From: Candidatus Sysuiplasma acidicola
Lineage (GTDB): Archaea > Thermoplasmatota > Thermoplasmata > Sysuiplasmatales > Sysuiplasmataceae
DNA length: 64,000 nt
NCBI GenBank assembly: GCA_019721035.1
Contig: JAHEAA010000009.1
Span: 1-64,000, forward strand
Direction: 5' to 3'
The notes under the pieces were generated by a model. The model was not told where the DNA came from. It did not search any database and saw only the letters and a list, made by a program, of their open reading frames with translations. Of this stretch, positions 23,730 through 33,574 are shown one piece after another. Every line of letters starts with the position of its first letter. Position 1 is the first letter of the stretch. The position numbers and the translations under genes are program-made.

Positions 23730-25499
23730 CTATTCATCGTAGTAGAAGTTGCCAGTGCTCTTCTGCTCCCGGTCGAGTCTTGAGTCGAGCTTGTTTATCC
23801 TGGGTCTCGCCGTGCTGCCGTCCCTTCTGAATGTTATATTTATAGATTTCAGGAATGTATTCATTCCGTTTTTCATGCTCATCGGAGTCGAACCGTGACC
23901 GGAAAGTCCGGATTCTCCGGAAAATATCATCAACCGGTCAGCCACAAGATCCATGAAGTAAATGTCATGCTCCACAACAATAGCAGACTTCTTGCTGTTC
24001 TCAATCACACGTCGTATTACTCTCGACGTGTTCATTCTCTGCGCGGAATCCAGGTAAGCCGACGGCTCGTCAATCAGATAGATGTCTGCGTCTCTTAGAA
24101 GACAGAGCGAAACAGCCACTCTCTGAAGTTCACCTCCGGACAGACTGTCCACGTTCTTGTCCATGAGGTGTCTCAGTTCCATCGGCTCGACCACTTGCGA
24201 AACGTAGAACTGCTGTGTAAATCTCTCTGCCGCAGTCGATGACAGAAGTTCCTCTACGGTTGCCCCGCTCCCTGCGCTTATGTACTGTGGCTTGTAACTC
24301 ACAGTCATTTTACCGTCAACAATGCCGTCGTCCGGTTTTTCAACTCCCGCAAGCATCTTGATGAAGGTGGTCTTTCCTGTGGCGTTGGGACCCAGCACGC
24401 CTATCACCTCACCCTTGCCTATCTCACCTGCTTCAACACACAGAGAAAAGCCTGGATATCGCTTTTCCAGCGACGTGTACGAAAGTATTGGTGCATAAGC
24501 GCCTTCCCTATCTGATGACCTCTTCTGGAAATCTATTGCGTAATCTCTGAATCTTATGTTGTCCTCCCTGATCCTGCCATCAAGATAGGCGTTTATTGCA
24601 GTCCTTGCGCCCATTTCGTTGGATACGACGCCGTATGCACCATAGACGCCGTAGAAAATGTATACATTGTCGGAAATGAAGTCAAAAATGGCAAGATCGT
24701 GTTCCACAACGACTATTCTCTTCCCCTTTGCCTCTCTCCTTATCAGGGAAGCGAGTTTCAGTCTTTCATTTATATCCAGATAAGAAGAGGGTTCATCGAT
24801 AAGGTACACATCCGCATCTTTGCAGAAGGTTGCGGCTACTGCGACCTTCTGAAGCTCTCCGCCTGAAAGATGCGATATTTTTCTCTCCATGGCATTCTTG
24901 AGTCCCAGTTCCTCAACAAGATCCCGGAGTATATCGCGTTCATCAACCTTGCCGAGTAGCTCGCTGACTACGCCGTTAAATGTTTTCGGTATGCTGTCCA
25001 CATACTGCGGCTTTGTCGCTGTCCTGATTTTCCCGCTGTACAGCTTTTCAAAATATTCTTTCATCCCTGTTCCGCGAAAGAATTCTATAACTGCGTCTTT
25101 GTCTGCCTGAGCCTCAAAATTGCCGAGGTTGGGTATGATATTGCCCGAAAGGACTGAAATTGCCGTGGACTTGCCTATCCCGTTTGAACCGAGTATGCCT
25201 ACAACCGCATCTGTTCTGGGAGTGGGAAGACCGTAGAGCCTGAAAGAGTTGATCCCGTATCTGTGTATTGTGTCTTCGCTCATTTCGTCCGGCAGTCCCT
25301 CAATTCGAAGAGCATCAAAAGGGCACTTGTTCACGCATATCCCGCATCCGATACAGAGATCCTCGAAGACAACGGGTTTTCCTTCTTCTCCCATCTTGAT
25401 ACAGTCTGTTCCAGCACGGACAACCGGGCAGAAAAAAATACACTCCTGATTGCACTTCTTCGACTGGCATCTGTCTTCGAGCAGTACTGCGACTCTCAT
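23730..25499 (-). CDS. rli: ABCE1/RLI ribosome-recycling ATPase
   Basis: A 589-residue twin-ATPase. The N-terminal iron-sulfur domain has the cysteines CQSKKCNQECIFFCP and a second cluster motif CIGCGICVNKCPFDA. Two ABC ATPase domains follow: Walker A GSNGIGKST with signature LSGGELQKVAVA, and Walker A GPNATGKTT with LSGGELQRVAVS. The hinge region lies near residues 300-345. ABCE1 splits 70S ribosomes after termination or after rescue by pelota, which is also in this window. Length and motif order are canonical. Confidence 0.96.
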   Translation of the reverse strand: MRVAVLLEDRCQSKKCNQECIFFCPVVRAGTDCIKMGEEGKPVVFEDLCIGCGICVNKCPFDALRIEGLPDEMSEDTIHRYGINSFRLYGLPTPRTDAVVGILGSNGIGKSTAISVLSGNIIPNLGNFEAQADKDAVIEFFRGTGMKEYFEKLYSGKIRTATKPQYVDSIPKTFNGVVSELLGKVDERDILRDLVEELGLKNAMERKISHLSGGELQKVAVAATFCKDADVYLIDEPSSYLDINERLKLASLIRREAKGKRIVVVEHDLAIFDFISDNVYIFYGVYGAYGVVSNEMGARTAINAYLDGRIREDNIRFRDYAIDFQKRSSDREGAYAPILSYTSLEKRYPGFSLCVEAGEIGKGEVIGVLGPNATGKTTFIKMLAGVEKPDDGIVDGKMTVSYKPQYISAGSGATVEELLSSTAAERFTQQFYVSQVVEPMELRHLMDKNVDSLSGGELQRVAVSLCLLRDADIYLIDEPSAYLDSAQRMNTSRVIRRVIENSKKSAIVVEHDIYFMDLVADRLMIFSGESGLSGHGSTPMSMKNGMNTFLKSINITFRRDGSTARPRINKLDSRLDREQKSTGNFYYDE

Positions 25500-25544
25500 C
25501 TTACACCACTCTGAAGGAAATCAGCATTGCACTTTAACCTGTCC

Positions 25545-26516
25545 CTACGGGGCACCGCTGCCAAGCTTCTCGACGTATCCAAGCCTCCGTGCCTTCCTCA
25601 TGGCTGAGAAGAAGGAGACGATGCCAACGAGGCCCACGCTGAAGACCACGAGAAAGAATCCAATCCCCAGATTATCGAGATTATGCACGTTTATGCCAGT
25701 ATTCAACCCAATGTTCAGTATGTTGGGCATTGCTATCACCAACAGACCGGAGATGGCAAATGCCAGCCCGCCATAGAGAAGCACGCTTGTTGTTATGTTG
25801 CCGGTCACAAAATCGATTCCCTCCTTAGTGAGTTTCCCGACTCGTCTCAGGGTTCCGGCGAAGAAGGCGCCGAACAGCAACTGCATGGTCATCGTTCCAA
25901 GACCAAATAGCAGACCCGGTACAAAACCGAGCCAGGGGCTTGGCATCGAAGGTGAAAAAACCGTATAGAGTATGAGTGCAAAGGCACCGAATCCGAAGCC
26001 GGCTATCAGACCGTGTACCAGTGCCAGCCTGGATGGTATGGGCTGGGTCGCAAAGGCGCCGTCGCGGCTCTCGATCGGGTTGGCAGTATGTCCGAATTCG
26101 CTGTCCTGCTCCGAGCTGTGTTTACTGTGTAATCCGAACAGGTGTTCCATGAGTCTTTCCAGGACATGTATGTGAAAGTAGTGTCTCTTCCGTGCAAAGT
26201 AGACTCCTGCAGCAGCCATTGCAGCCCCTACCGCAATGTATGTGATTCCGAACGACAGTGCAGTCATGAATATCCCTGCGAGAGCGAAATATGCAACCTC
26301 GGAGAGTATGGCCCTTTGTATGGTGAAACCCGCGGAAAATATCAGTCCGGCTTTAGCGCCCTGTCTGGATCCTCCACTGCTTACGGAATATGAGAACGTT
26401 ATAGGCCACGTGTGTTCATCCGGGGTTATTCCGTGAACAACTCCAAGCAGGTAAGAGAGCATCAGTACTGTCGTAAAACCCGTGTCTGTCGGATTCCAGA
26501 GATTCACGCTGATCAA
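25545..26516 (-). CDS. Nickel/cobalt-type (NicO/UreH-like) membrane transporter
   Basis: A 323-residue membrane protein with seven to eight helices. The first helix carries GVVHGITPDEHTWP, a variant of the HX4DH metal-site motif of NicO, RcnA and UreH proteins. A central soluble loop (about 105-165) is rich in His and acidic residues (HYFHIHVLERLMEHLFGLHSKHSSEQD), as in metal carriers. The gene begins one base after the stop of a DtxR-like regulator gene, and a palindromic operator lies ahead of both, so it is most likely a metal-controlled uptake or efflux protein. Which metal is not evident. Confidence 0.75.
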   Translation of the reverse strand: MISVNLWNPTDTGFTTVLMLSYLLGVVHGITPDEHTWPITFSYSVSSGGSRQGAKAGLIFSAGFTIQRAILSEVAYFALAGIFMTALSFGITYIAVGAAMAAAGVYFARKRHYFHIHVLERLMEHLFGLHSKHSSEQDSEFGHTANPIESRDGAFATQPIPSRLALVHGLIAGFGFGAFALILYTVFSPSMPSPWLGFVPGLLFGLGTMTMQLLFGAFFAGTLRRVGKLTKEGIDFVTGNITTSVLLYGGLAFAISGLLVIAMPNILNIGLNTGINVHNLDNLGIGFFLVVFSVGLVGIVSFFSAMRKARRLGYVEKLGSGAP

Positions 26517-26517
26517 G

Positions 26518-26952
26518 CTACTGGCCCCCTTCCGTTCCTACTCTTATCGGATCTCCATGAGGGCAGGATGCAGGGTTACCGATCTTTCTAAGAATCGCTA
26601 GACTCGTTCTTGTGTCCAGGAAGTAATCGAAAGCCTTAATGTCTCTGCATGCTTTTTCCATGGAAATGCCACTTTGCACAAAAAGAGATTCCAATACGCG
26701 GTGATTTAGTACTATTCTCTCGTATTCGGCATCACCTTCTTCCGTGAGCGTAATCATACCATTCCTCGACTCAGCCAAGTTTTTCCCTTTAAGCCTACCT
26801 ATGATCTCAAGAGCCGAGGGCGAGCTGATACCCATGATTCTTGCGACTTCACACAACCTCGCTGGAAAAGGCGCAACAGTACTTTCCCTGATTGCTACAA
26901 GACAATCTCTTTCTTTCTTTGTCATCCCGGATAATCTCTTTTTTTCTTTCAT
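26518..26952 (-). CDS. DtxR/MntR-family metal-dependent regulator
   Basis: About 144 residues. The winged helix (GMTKKERDCLVAIRES, LCEVARIMGISSPSALEIIGRLKGKNL) is followed by the dimerisation and metal-binding region (LNHRVLESLFVQSGISMEKACRDIKAFDYFLD). The C-terminal CPHGDPI is the usual end of the metal-binding domain. Such proteins bind Fe(II) or Mn(II) and repress uptake genes. I prefer ATG 26952; a GTG at 26964 is possible. The palindrome at 26965-26981 just upstream, over the expected transcription start, suggests autoregulation of this two-gene operon. Confidence 0.88.
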   Translation of the reverse strand: MKEKKRLSGMTKKERDCLVAIRESTVAPFPARLCEVARIMGISSPSALEIIGRLKGKNLAESRNGMITLTEEGDAEYERIVLNHRVLESLFVQSGISMEKACRDIKAFDYFLDTRTSLAILRKIGNPASCPHGDPIRVGTEGGQ

Positions 26953-26964
26953 CTTATTAGCCAC

Positions 26965-26981
26965 ATTAGGGTAACCCTAAT
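26965..26981. promoter_or_regulatory. Palindromic operator ATTAGGGTAACCCTAAT
   Basis: Near-perfect dyad of 8+1+8 bases upstream of the DtxR-like gene. It resembles the TTAGG...CCTAA half-sites of DtxR/MntR boxes. On the minus strand a TATA-like CTTAAATAC lies near 26995, putting the expected start of transcription on the palindrome, so regulator binding would block initiation. The binding protein is inferred to be the adjacent regulator. Confidence 0.7.
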
Positions 26982-27152
26982 AATGTAAGGTGCAGTATTT
27001 AAGGATTTACAATTCACGATTAGAGGCAATGCCGTAACCATGCAGCCACGTGTCCGCACACCACACTTGGGATAGAATTAATAATCTGATGAAGATAGTC
27101 TGCCGGAAAACCGGATGAATCTGTCTGATGTATATGCTGTGAATCGGCAAGG

Positions 27153-29342
27153 ATGATGGTAACTGTGACAAAATATGTTGTAAATGTTGCATGGCCGTAC
27201 GCCAACGGTGCGATACATGTTGGTCATGTCGCTGGTTCGCTTCTTTCACCGGATATCTTTTCCCGTTACCAGCGGATGAGAGGGAATAATGTACTGATGG
27301 TTTCAGGAAGCGATCAGCACGGAACCTCAGTTGTCATAACGGCCGAGAAAGAGGGCATTTCTGTAGATCGGGTAGCAGAAATGTATCACAAATCCAACAA
27401 GGAGGCTATTGAATGGCTGGGAATACAGTTCGACCTTTTTACTAAAACGCATACTCAGAACCACTTCGACGTCGTGCAGTCTTTTTTCAGAAAACTGTAT
27501 TCAGACGGTCATCTTTATGCGAAAACCACCGACCAGTATTACTGTACAACAGACAAGCGGTTTCTGGCCGACACGTACGTCTCCGGTACCTGTCCGAAAT
27601 GTGGATATCAGGAGGCAAAGGGAAATCAGTGCGAGGTCTGCAAAACCATATTTGAACCGGGAGAACTGAATGAAGTGAGATGCACTCTCTGCTCAAATCC
27701 CGTTGTGCTGAAAGGTTCCGAGCAACTCTTTTTTTCACTCTCTGCTTTTTCCGGGCGCCTTCACTCATTCCTTTCCGGCAAAAATTATTGGAGGCAGAAC
27801 GTGCTTGATTTCTCATTGAACTGGATTTCGTCCGGTCTCGATGACAGATCTGCCACGAGGGATCTTGACTGGGGCATCCCTGTTCCTGTTCCAGGTTTCG
27901 AAAAGAATGTAATTTATGTGTGGTTTGAAGCAGTAATCGGTTATCTGTCTGCTTCCATAGAGTGGGCAAGAAACAGGGGTGAACCGGAAGCTTGGAAGCA
28001 GTTCTGGCAGGATGAGGAGGCGATGCATTATTATTTCATGGGTAAGGACAACATTCCGTTCCACACAATCATTTGGCCTGCTATGATGATGGCGCACGGT
28101 GACCTCGTGCTACCTTATGATGTTGTCGCCAACGAGTACCTCACGCCGGACAATTCAGGGATGAAGTTTTCAAAGAGCCGGGGAGGGGCACCGGAAATCA
28201 GGGAACTCATGAGGAAATTCACGCCGGAACAGCTTCGCTACTATCTCACATCCGTGATGCCTGAGGGCAGGGACAGTGTCTTCCGCCTGGATGACATGGT
28301 ATCAAAGGTTAATAACGAACTCGTCGCGACACTAGGCAATTATTTTCACCGAGTGCTTTCTTTTTCATTCAAGAATTTCGGCGAATTGAAGAGACCTGAT
28401 ACATGGTCTGAGAATGAGCACGTTATACGGGAATCTGTCAAGGCTGCTTCTCTGATATCTGAATTGATCGAGGGATGCGAGTTCAAGAAAGCACTGAAAG
28501 CGCTGATGGATCTTGCTCAGTCAGGCAATCAGTACTTTGACAGATGCGCTCCATGGTTTTCAATCAAGACAGACAGGACAAAATGCTCTGCAGATCTCTT
28601 TGCGAATCTGGAGCTGATCAGGCGCATTGCCATACTCAGCTTCCCGTTCCTTCCGTTTGCCTCCGCGTCTGTCATGTCATTCCTCGGCTATGCTGACTGC
28701 GCAGGAGAACTGCGCTGGGACAGGCTGGACGCAGTTCCAGAGCACTACTTAATCAAGGAGCCGAAACCGGTGTTCAGCCGTATCGACCCAGATATGTTGA
28801 AAGATGCGCCGGTAGATAGCCCGGACGTCATCCCTCTAGACCTTCGGGTTGGAAAGATCATTTCAGCGAGAAAGCACCCGTCTGCGGAAAAATTGCTGCT
28901 GCTCGAGGTTGATACTGGAGAGAGGAGACAGATTGTGGCCGGTTTGAGGCAGCATTATGCCGAAGAGGCGCTTGTCGGGATGAGTGTTGTAGTTGTCGCA
29001 AATCTTGCGACAGCCAAGCTCAGGGGTTACGAGTCGCAGGGTATGATGCTTGCAGCAGAAAGTGGGGGTGCAGTGAAACTGCTCAGACCGTATTCCGAAG
29101 TACCGGTCGGAAGAATCGGAGAAGACAATGAGCCTATGAGGACAATCAGCATTGATGAATTCCGGAAAGTTGATCTCAGAATTGCCGGATACAGCGGCGG
29201 CATAGTGTCCCTATCTGACGAAAAGCCGGAACTTGAAATCGCCGTTGTCGTATCCGGAGGGAAGCCATTGCCAATCAGGAAGGGTGATGTTTTCATAACG
29301 GTGGACGGAGGACGAATCGGTGTTGGTTCAAGGATAAGATGA
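27153..29342 (+). CDS. metG: Methionyl-tRNA synthetase with fused C-terminal tRNA-binding domain
   Basis: A 729-residue class I synthetase that charges tRNA-Met, including the initiator tRNA in this window. The HIGH region is PYANGAIHVGHVAG, the KMSKS loop is KFSKSRG, and the zinc-knuckle insert has four CxxC motifs (CTTD..., CPKCGYQ, CEVC, CTLCS). The anticodon-binding domain is followed by an EMAPII/Arc1-type OB-fold (LDLRVGKIISARKHPSAEKL to GYESQGMMLAA). The start MMVTVTKYVVN is near-canonical; an in-frame ATG one codon later is equivalent. It overlaps the next gene by ATGA. Confidence 0.97.
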   Translation: MMVTVTKYVVNVAWPYANGAIHVGHVAGSLLSPDIFSRYQRMRGNNVLMVSGSDQHGTSVVITAEKEGISVDRVAEMYHKSNKEAIEWLGIQFDLFTKTHTQNHFDVVQSFFRKLYSDGHLYAKTTDQYYCTTDKRFLADTYVSGTCPKCGYQEAKGNQCEVCKTIFEPGELNEVRCTLCSNPVVLKGSEQLFFSLSAFSGRLHSFLSGKNYWRQNVLDFSLNWISSGLDDRSATRDLDWGIPVPVPGFEKNVIYVWFEAVIGYLSASIEWARNRGEPEAWKQFWQDEEAMHYYFMGKDNIPFHTIIWPAMMMAHGDLVLPYDVVANEYLTPDNSGMKFSKSRGGAPEIRELMRKFTPEQLRYYLTSVMPEGRDSVFRLDDMVSKVNNELVATLGNYFHRVLSFSFKNFGELKRPDTWSENEHVIRESVKAASLISELIEGCEFKKALKALMDLAQSGNQYFDRCAPWFSIKTDRTKCSADLFANLELIRRIAILSFPFLPFASASVMSFLGYADCAGELRWDRLDAVPEHYLIKEPKPVFSRIDPDMLKDAPVDSPDVIPLDLRVGKIISARKHPSAEKLLLLEVDTGERRQIVAGLRQHYAEEALVGMSVVVVANLATAKLRGYESQGMMLAAESGGAVKLLRPYSEVPVGRIGEDNEPMRTISIDEFRKVDLRIAGYSGGIVSLSDEKPELEIAVVVSGGKPLPIRKGDVFITVDGGRIGVGSRIR

Positions 29343-30001
29343 AGTTAGATCTGCATAATCACTCCATATATAGTCCTGACTCGAATGTGGAGCTAAGGGA
29401 CGCAGTGGCTGCAGCAAGGCGCAGAGGCATGGACGGCATGGCGTTTACAGACCATAATACTGTGAAAGGTTCAATTGCTGCGCAGTCCTTCAGTACTGAA
29501 GACTTTGTGATATTAACAGGATGTGAATTGTCTACTGCAGAAGGACATCTTCTCTGCATAGGCATAATTGACGATATTCCTTCAGGCTCAGGCATGGCTG
29601 AGGCTATTGAAAAGGTGGAGTCGCTTGGTGGAATCGCTGTTCCGTCCCATCCGTTCAGACTTGGCACCGGGGCAGGGATGGATACACTGATCAGACTGAA
29701 TGTGAAAGCCATTGAAACGGTCAATGGCAGGAATCATCACGCTCGAAACAAGAGTGCACTCGCTTTTGCCTCCTCGCGTGGCACAGGTGGTACTGGCGGA
29801 AGTGATTCACATTCTTCGGACGAGATTGGGCGCGCCTATACTGTCATAGATGGCGAAAACCTGGGTGCAGACGACATCATACAAGAAATTGCCTCAGGCA
29901 GAACCACGGGTGCCGGTACCGGACAGACGTTTTCTGGCTCGGCAAGGACGATGTCTAAAATAGTGTCCGAATTCATACGCAGAAAGGGCAAACACATCTG
30001 A
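29339..30001 (+). CDS. PHP-domain metal-dependent phosphoesterase
   Basis: A 220-residue protein of the polymerase and histidinol phosphatase superfamily. The metal-ligand motifs are in order: LDLHNHSIYSPDS, AFTDHNTVKG, GCELSTAEGHLL, VPSHPFR and GGSDSHSSDEIG. Close relatives are TrpH-like 5'-3' exonucleases/AMP phosphatases. The specific substrate is not evident. It overlaps metG by 4 bp and precedes pelota, so the three form one operon of translation-linked genes. Confidence 0.88.
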   Translation: MKLDLHNHSIYSPDSNVELRDAVAAARRRGMDGMAFTDHNTVKGSIAAQSFSTEDFVILTGCELSTAEGHLLCIGIIDDIPSGSGMAEAIEKVESLGGIAVPSHPFRLGTGAGMDTLIRLNVKAIETVNGRNHHARNKSALAFASSRGTGGTGGSDSHSSDEIGRAYTVIDGENLGADDIIQEIASGRTTGAGTGQTFSGSARTMSKIVSEFIRRKGKHI

Positions 30002-30017
30002 ACAGGCGGTGCTCTCA

Positions 30018-31046
30018 ATGCGCATACTCAGACAGGATCCGAAAACAGGTGAAATAACTGTTCTCGTTACGAATTCAGATGACCTGTGGCATCTTTACAA
30101 CATCATACGCACCGGGGACGTAGTGAAGGGGCACACTTACAGACGGGAGGAAGCCAGGGAAGACGCCATCAGAGCACAGAGAGAATCCAAAGTGCGCATC
30201 TATCTAACCGTCCGGGTGGAGAAGGTGGAGTTCACAGAGTTCAGCAGTATGCTCAGGGTAACTGGGACGATCGAGGAAGCCGAATTCGGCTCGGGACTTC
30301 ACCACACCTTCAACGTCGAAGAGGGAACGGAGATAACAATTGTCAAGGAGGAGTGGCACGCCGCATCCCTTGAAAGGCTCAGGGAGGCTGCTTCCGGCAA
30401 GGGGGCCGCAAGATTCATCTGTATCTCGATAGAGCACGGCGAAGCAACCGTCGCCGTCATCAAGAGTTTTGGCGTCGACGAGGTTGCTACAATACATGGC
30501 AGAAAGTCTAAGGACGAGGCCGCGTCCAGAGATCGGGATGAAACATCCGCATCCATCATTCGGCTGGTGAAATCGTTGCCACGCATGCCTATTCTGGTAG
30601 TGGGACCGGGCTTCATGAAGGATGACTTCCTTCGCGAGGCGCGGGCGGCCGAACCTTCACTTTTCTCTAATGCACAACTGATTCAGACCGGGCAGGCCGG
30701 TATGGCAGGCATAAGAGAGGCAGTTTCCAAACCGGAGAATGCAAAATTGTTCCAGGAGGCGCGGATCGCGGAAGAGGCAAGAGTCGTAGAGGAGATAAAG
30801 AAGCTCATAGCGACCGACGGACCGGTGACGTTCGGAATCGAACAAATCGTGGAAGCGCTGGATGCCGGAGCTGTCTCCAGGCTGGTTGTCACGGACAGGC
30901 TGCTGAGAGAGAGCGCCACGGAGCGTCTGATGAAAAAGGCGGAGGAAAAGGCGGGGGTAGTGATGGTTGTAACGTCAAGATGGGAACCCGGAAGACAGAT
31001 TGACGCACTTGGCGGTGCGGCCGCCATACTCCGTTACAAGCGCTGA
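30018..31046 (+). CDS. pelA: Pelota/Dom34, mRNA surveillance factor
   Basis: About 342 residues beginning MRILRQDPKTGEITVLVTNSDD, the canonical archaeal start. It has the three eRF1-like domains: an Sm-like N-domain (about 1-125), a central domain (GEATVAVIKSFGVDE, about 130-250) and a C-terminal domain (about 255-342, ending GGAAAILRYKR). Pelota binds the empty A site of stalled ribosomes and recruits ABCE1 to split them. ATG 30018 is used; the three residues before it from GTG 30009 are not conserved. It is co-transcribed with metG and the PHP gene. Confidence 0.96.
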   Translation: MRILRQDPKTGEITVLVTNSDDLWHLYNIIRTGDVVKGHTYRREEAREDAIRAQRESKVRIYLTVRVEKVEFTEFSSMLRVTGTIEEAEFGSGLHHTFNVEEGTEITIVKEEWHAASLERLREAASGKGAARFICISIEHGEATVAVIKSFGVDEVATIHGRKSKDEAASRDRDETSASIIRLVKSLPRMPILVVGPGFMKDDFLREARAAEPSLFSNAQLIQTGQAGMAGIREAVSKPENAKLFQEARIAEEARVVEEIKKLIATDGPVTFGIEQIVEALDAGAVSRLVVTDRLLRESATERLMKKAEEKAGVVMVVTSRWEPGRQIDALGGAAAILRYKR

Positions 31047-31049
31047 ACT

Positions 31050-31823
31050 TCAGGTCTTGTAATCGTTTTTCCTAAATTCATAAATTCCAACGCCCTTGGT
31101 CCAGAGTGTCTGTTTGAGCCCGGTTGAATCGAGTTTTTCCCCTCCTTCGGCCAGGAGTATGTATCCTGAGGGTATTGTGTTCAAAGACGCACGATTCTCG
31201 AGATGCATGGGGGTCAGTGCCCTTGCTTCTTCATTCAGCAGAAAAACGCTTCCAAGTCTGTCCTGCACAAATGAAAGGTGCCTCCTTTCCAAATCCCTTT
31301 TGTCCGCTGTCCGCGGATCGAAAGCAAGCCATGCCGTAGGCAGCAGCCCCCCGAACATGCCGATATGCTCCATCTCATCAAGCAGAACATTAGCGGGGCT
31401 GAATCCCGGTAAAATGTTAGCACCGTTTTCAGCCTGCCAGAGTGAGACACTGCTTCTCCTTCTGAATCCGGCCCTCTCAGTAACGGATATTGAGGCAATG
31501 TTGATGTCGCTGATCATCAGCCTGAATACGGTTTCTCCGGGCATGGTTGTGGCAAAACGCGTCAGAGCACCACCGATGCCGGTTCTTCTCCACGACTTGC
31601 CAACTCTCAATCCAGACAGCCAGATGCTGCCATCGGGCAAATGTTCGAAGTGAGACATTCCGGCGGCCGCTTCGTGCACGAATGCGATGAAGACACTTTC
31701 ACGCTCTATCCATTCCTGAATAACATCCGGAAGATAGTCATCCGGCTCCAGCTCCTCAAGAATAGGAGCAAGTTTGTGCAACTCTTCCTTCCTTGCGATC
31801 CTGATTTCCACTTCGCCATTCAT
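31050..31823 (-). CDS. GNAT-family N-acetyltransferase
   Basis: A 257-residue protein. The N-terminal GNAT domain (residues about 5-140) has the acetyl-CoA loop [14 protein letters not shown] in place of the Q/RxxGxG/A motif, and the strand [11 protein letters not shown] before it. The C-terminal 110 residues are a second, less recognisable alpha/beta domain. The substrate is unknown. Its ATG overlaps the stop of the urocanase gene by 4 bp, so it is an operon partner of hutU, which suggests but does not prove a role in the same pathway. Confidence 0.83.
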   Translation of the reverse strand: MNGEVEIRIARKEELHKLAPILEELEPDDYLPDVIQEWIERESVFIAFVHEAAAGMSHFEHLPDGSIWLSGLRVGKSWRRTGIGGALTRFATTMPGETVFRLMISDINIASISVTERAGFRRRSSVSLWQAENGANILPGFSPANVLLDEMEHIGMFGGLLPTAWLAFDPRTADKRDLERRHLSFVQDRLGSVFLLNEEARALTPMHLENRASLNTIPSGYILLAEGGEKLDSTGLKQTLWTKGVGIYEFRKNDYKT

Positions 31824-33478
31824 GTCAGTTTACCGGTGTATCCGAATCGTACTCCCTTCCTTATTATCTCTCTCGAGTTTCTATAACCCGCATCGGCATG
31901 CCTTATCAGACCCAGTCCAGGATCTGCATTGAGCACTTTCGCGATCTTTCCCTCCTGTCGGTCAGTCCCATCAGCAACGACTACTAAACCAGCGTGTATT
32001 GAAGTGCCTATTCCTGTCCCACCTCCCTGATGCACAGAGACCCAGGTTGCACCGGATATTGCATTCAGGAGTGCGTTCAAAATTGGCCAGTCCGCAATTG
32101 CATCACTGCCGTCCATCATATTCTCAGTCTCCCTGTACGGCGAGGCAACTGAACCTGTGTCGTGATGATCCCTCCCAATCGCCACTGGCGCCGATACTTC
32201 TCCATCTCTTACAAGCCTGTTGATCATCAGGCCGGCTTTCTCCCTATCTCCGTATTTCATATAACATATGCGTGCTGGAAGCCCCTGAAAGTGCACCTTT
32301 TTCCCGGCTAGTTCAATCCATCTCTTAAGGTGTATGTCGTCGAATTCCTTTATTATCTCCGCATCTATTCTTTTTATGTCGTCCGGATCGCCGGATAGCG
32401 CGACCCACCTGAACGGACCTGAACCAATTGCGAAGAGCGGGCGTATGTATGCCGGCACATACCCCTCAATCTCATAAGCGCTTTCGAATCCACCCTCCTT
32501 CGCCCTAGTCCTGATATTGTTTCCGTAGTCGAACACGTTTGAGCCGTTTTTCCTGAACCACAGCATTGCCTGCATTTCCAGAACAATGCTCCTGTATACG
32601 GCTTGTCGGTACTCTTCAGGCTTTTCTTTGCGTAATACATCCGCATCCTTCAGACTCATGTCCGCGGGTATGTATCCTTCCATAATGTCGTGGGCCGCCG
32701 TCTGATCGGTAACAATATCTGGCACGATTCCTCTTCTCGAAAGCTCCGTGTAGGTGCTCGCCGCATTGCCAAGAAGCCCTATGGATATTGGCCTGTTCTG
32801 GCTCAGGGACACGTCCTTCATTCTGAGGGCTTCATCTAGACTCTCGGTCCATGTATCGAGATAACCGTCATGTATTCTCCTGTTAATCTTTTCCCTGTCA
32901 ACTTCAACAATTATGCCCGTTCCACCGTTCATTGTGATTGCCAGAGGTTGCGCTCCACCCATCTCGCCCAGGCCGGACGAAAGCACCCACTTTCCTGCCA
33001 GCGAATCCCTTCCGAAGGTCTGATTCGCTATGGCATGAAGTGTTTCGTAGGTGCCCTGCAGTATTCCCTGCGTTCCAATGTATATCCACGAACCAGCCGT
33101 CATCTGGCCGAACATCGTCAGTCCCCTTTTCTCGAGATCCCAGAAAATGTCATCGGTCGCAAATTTTGGAACTATCTGTGAATTGACAATAAGCAGTCGC
33201 GGCATTTCTTCCCCGGTTGTGAAGACTCCAACCGGTTTTCCGGACTGAATAAGAAGCGTTTCATCATTGCCGAGAACTTTGAGGGCAGCCACAATGCTTT
33301 CAAAGGCTTCCCAGCTCCTAGCAGCCTTGCCTCGACCGCCGTAGACGATGAGTTTCTCAGGTTCCTTCGCGACCTCAGGATCAAGATTGTTCATAAGCAG
33401 CCGTAGTGCCGCCTCCTGCCCCCATCCTCTGCAGTTGAGTTCACTGCCTCGTGGCGCCCTCATGTTTCTCCTATCCAT
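31820..33478 (-). CDS. hutU: Urocanate hydratase
   Basis: About 552 residues. Urocanase converts urocanate to 4-imidazolone-5-propionate in histidine breakdown, using tightly bound NAD+. Family landmarks are [20 protein letters not shown] near the start, [37 protein letters not shown], and [23 protein letters not shown] near the end. The length is typical. I use ATG 33478, with a TATA-like AACATATAG about 25 nt upstream. A GNAT gene follows by overlap. The other hut genes are not in this window. Confidence 0.95.
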   Translation of the reverse strand: MDRRNMRAPRGSELNCRGWGQEAALRLLMNNLDPEVAKEPEKLIVYGGRGKAARSWEAFESIVAALKVLGNDETLLIQSGKPVGVFTTGEEMPRLLIVNSQIVPKFATDDIFWDLEKRGLTMFGQMTAGSWIYIGTQGILQGTYETLHAIANQTFGRDSLAGKWVLSSGLGEMGGAQPLAITMNGGTGIIVEVDREKINRRIHDGYLDTWTESLDEALRMKDVSLSQNRPISIGLLGNAASTYTELSRRGIVPDIVTDQTAAHDIMEGYIPADMSLKDADVLRKEKPEEYRQAVYRSIVLEMQAMLWFRKNGSNVFDYGNNIRTRAKEGGFESAYEIEGYVPAYIRPLFAIGSGPFRWVALSGDPDDIKRIDAEIIKEFDDIHLKRWIELAGKKVHFQGLPARICYMKYGDREKAGLMINRLVRDGEVSAPVAIGRDHHDTGSVASPYRETENMMDGSDAIADWPILNALLNAISGATWVSVHQGGGTGIGTSIHAGLVVVADGTDRQEGKIAKVLNADPGLGLIRHADAGYRNSREIIRKGVRFGYTGKLT

Positions 33479-33574
33479 TTGACCGCCAGTCAATATATCT
33501 ATATGTTAAAAAAATCTCGCCGCCAAACTTCCAACATTTTAAGGGAGCAAATATGTGGCTTCATTGCCGCTTAA

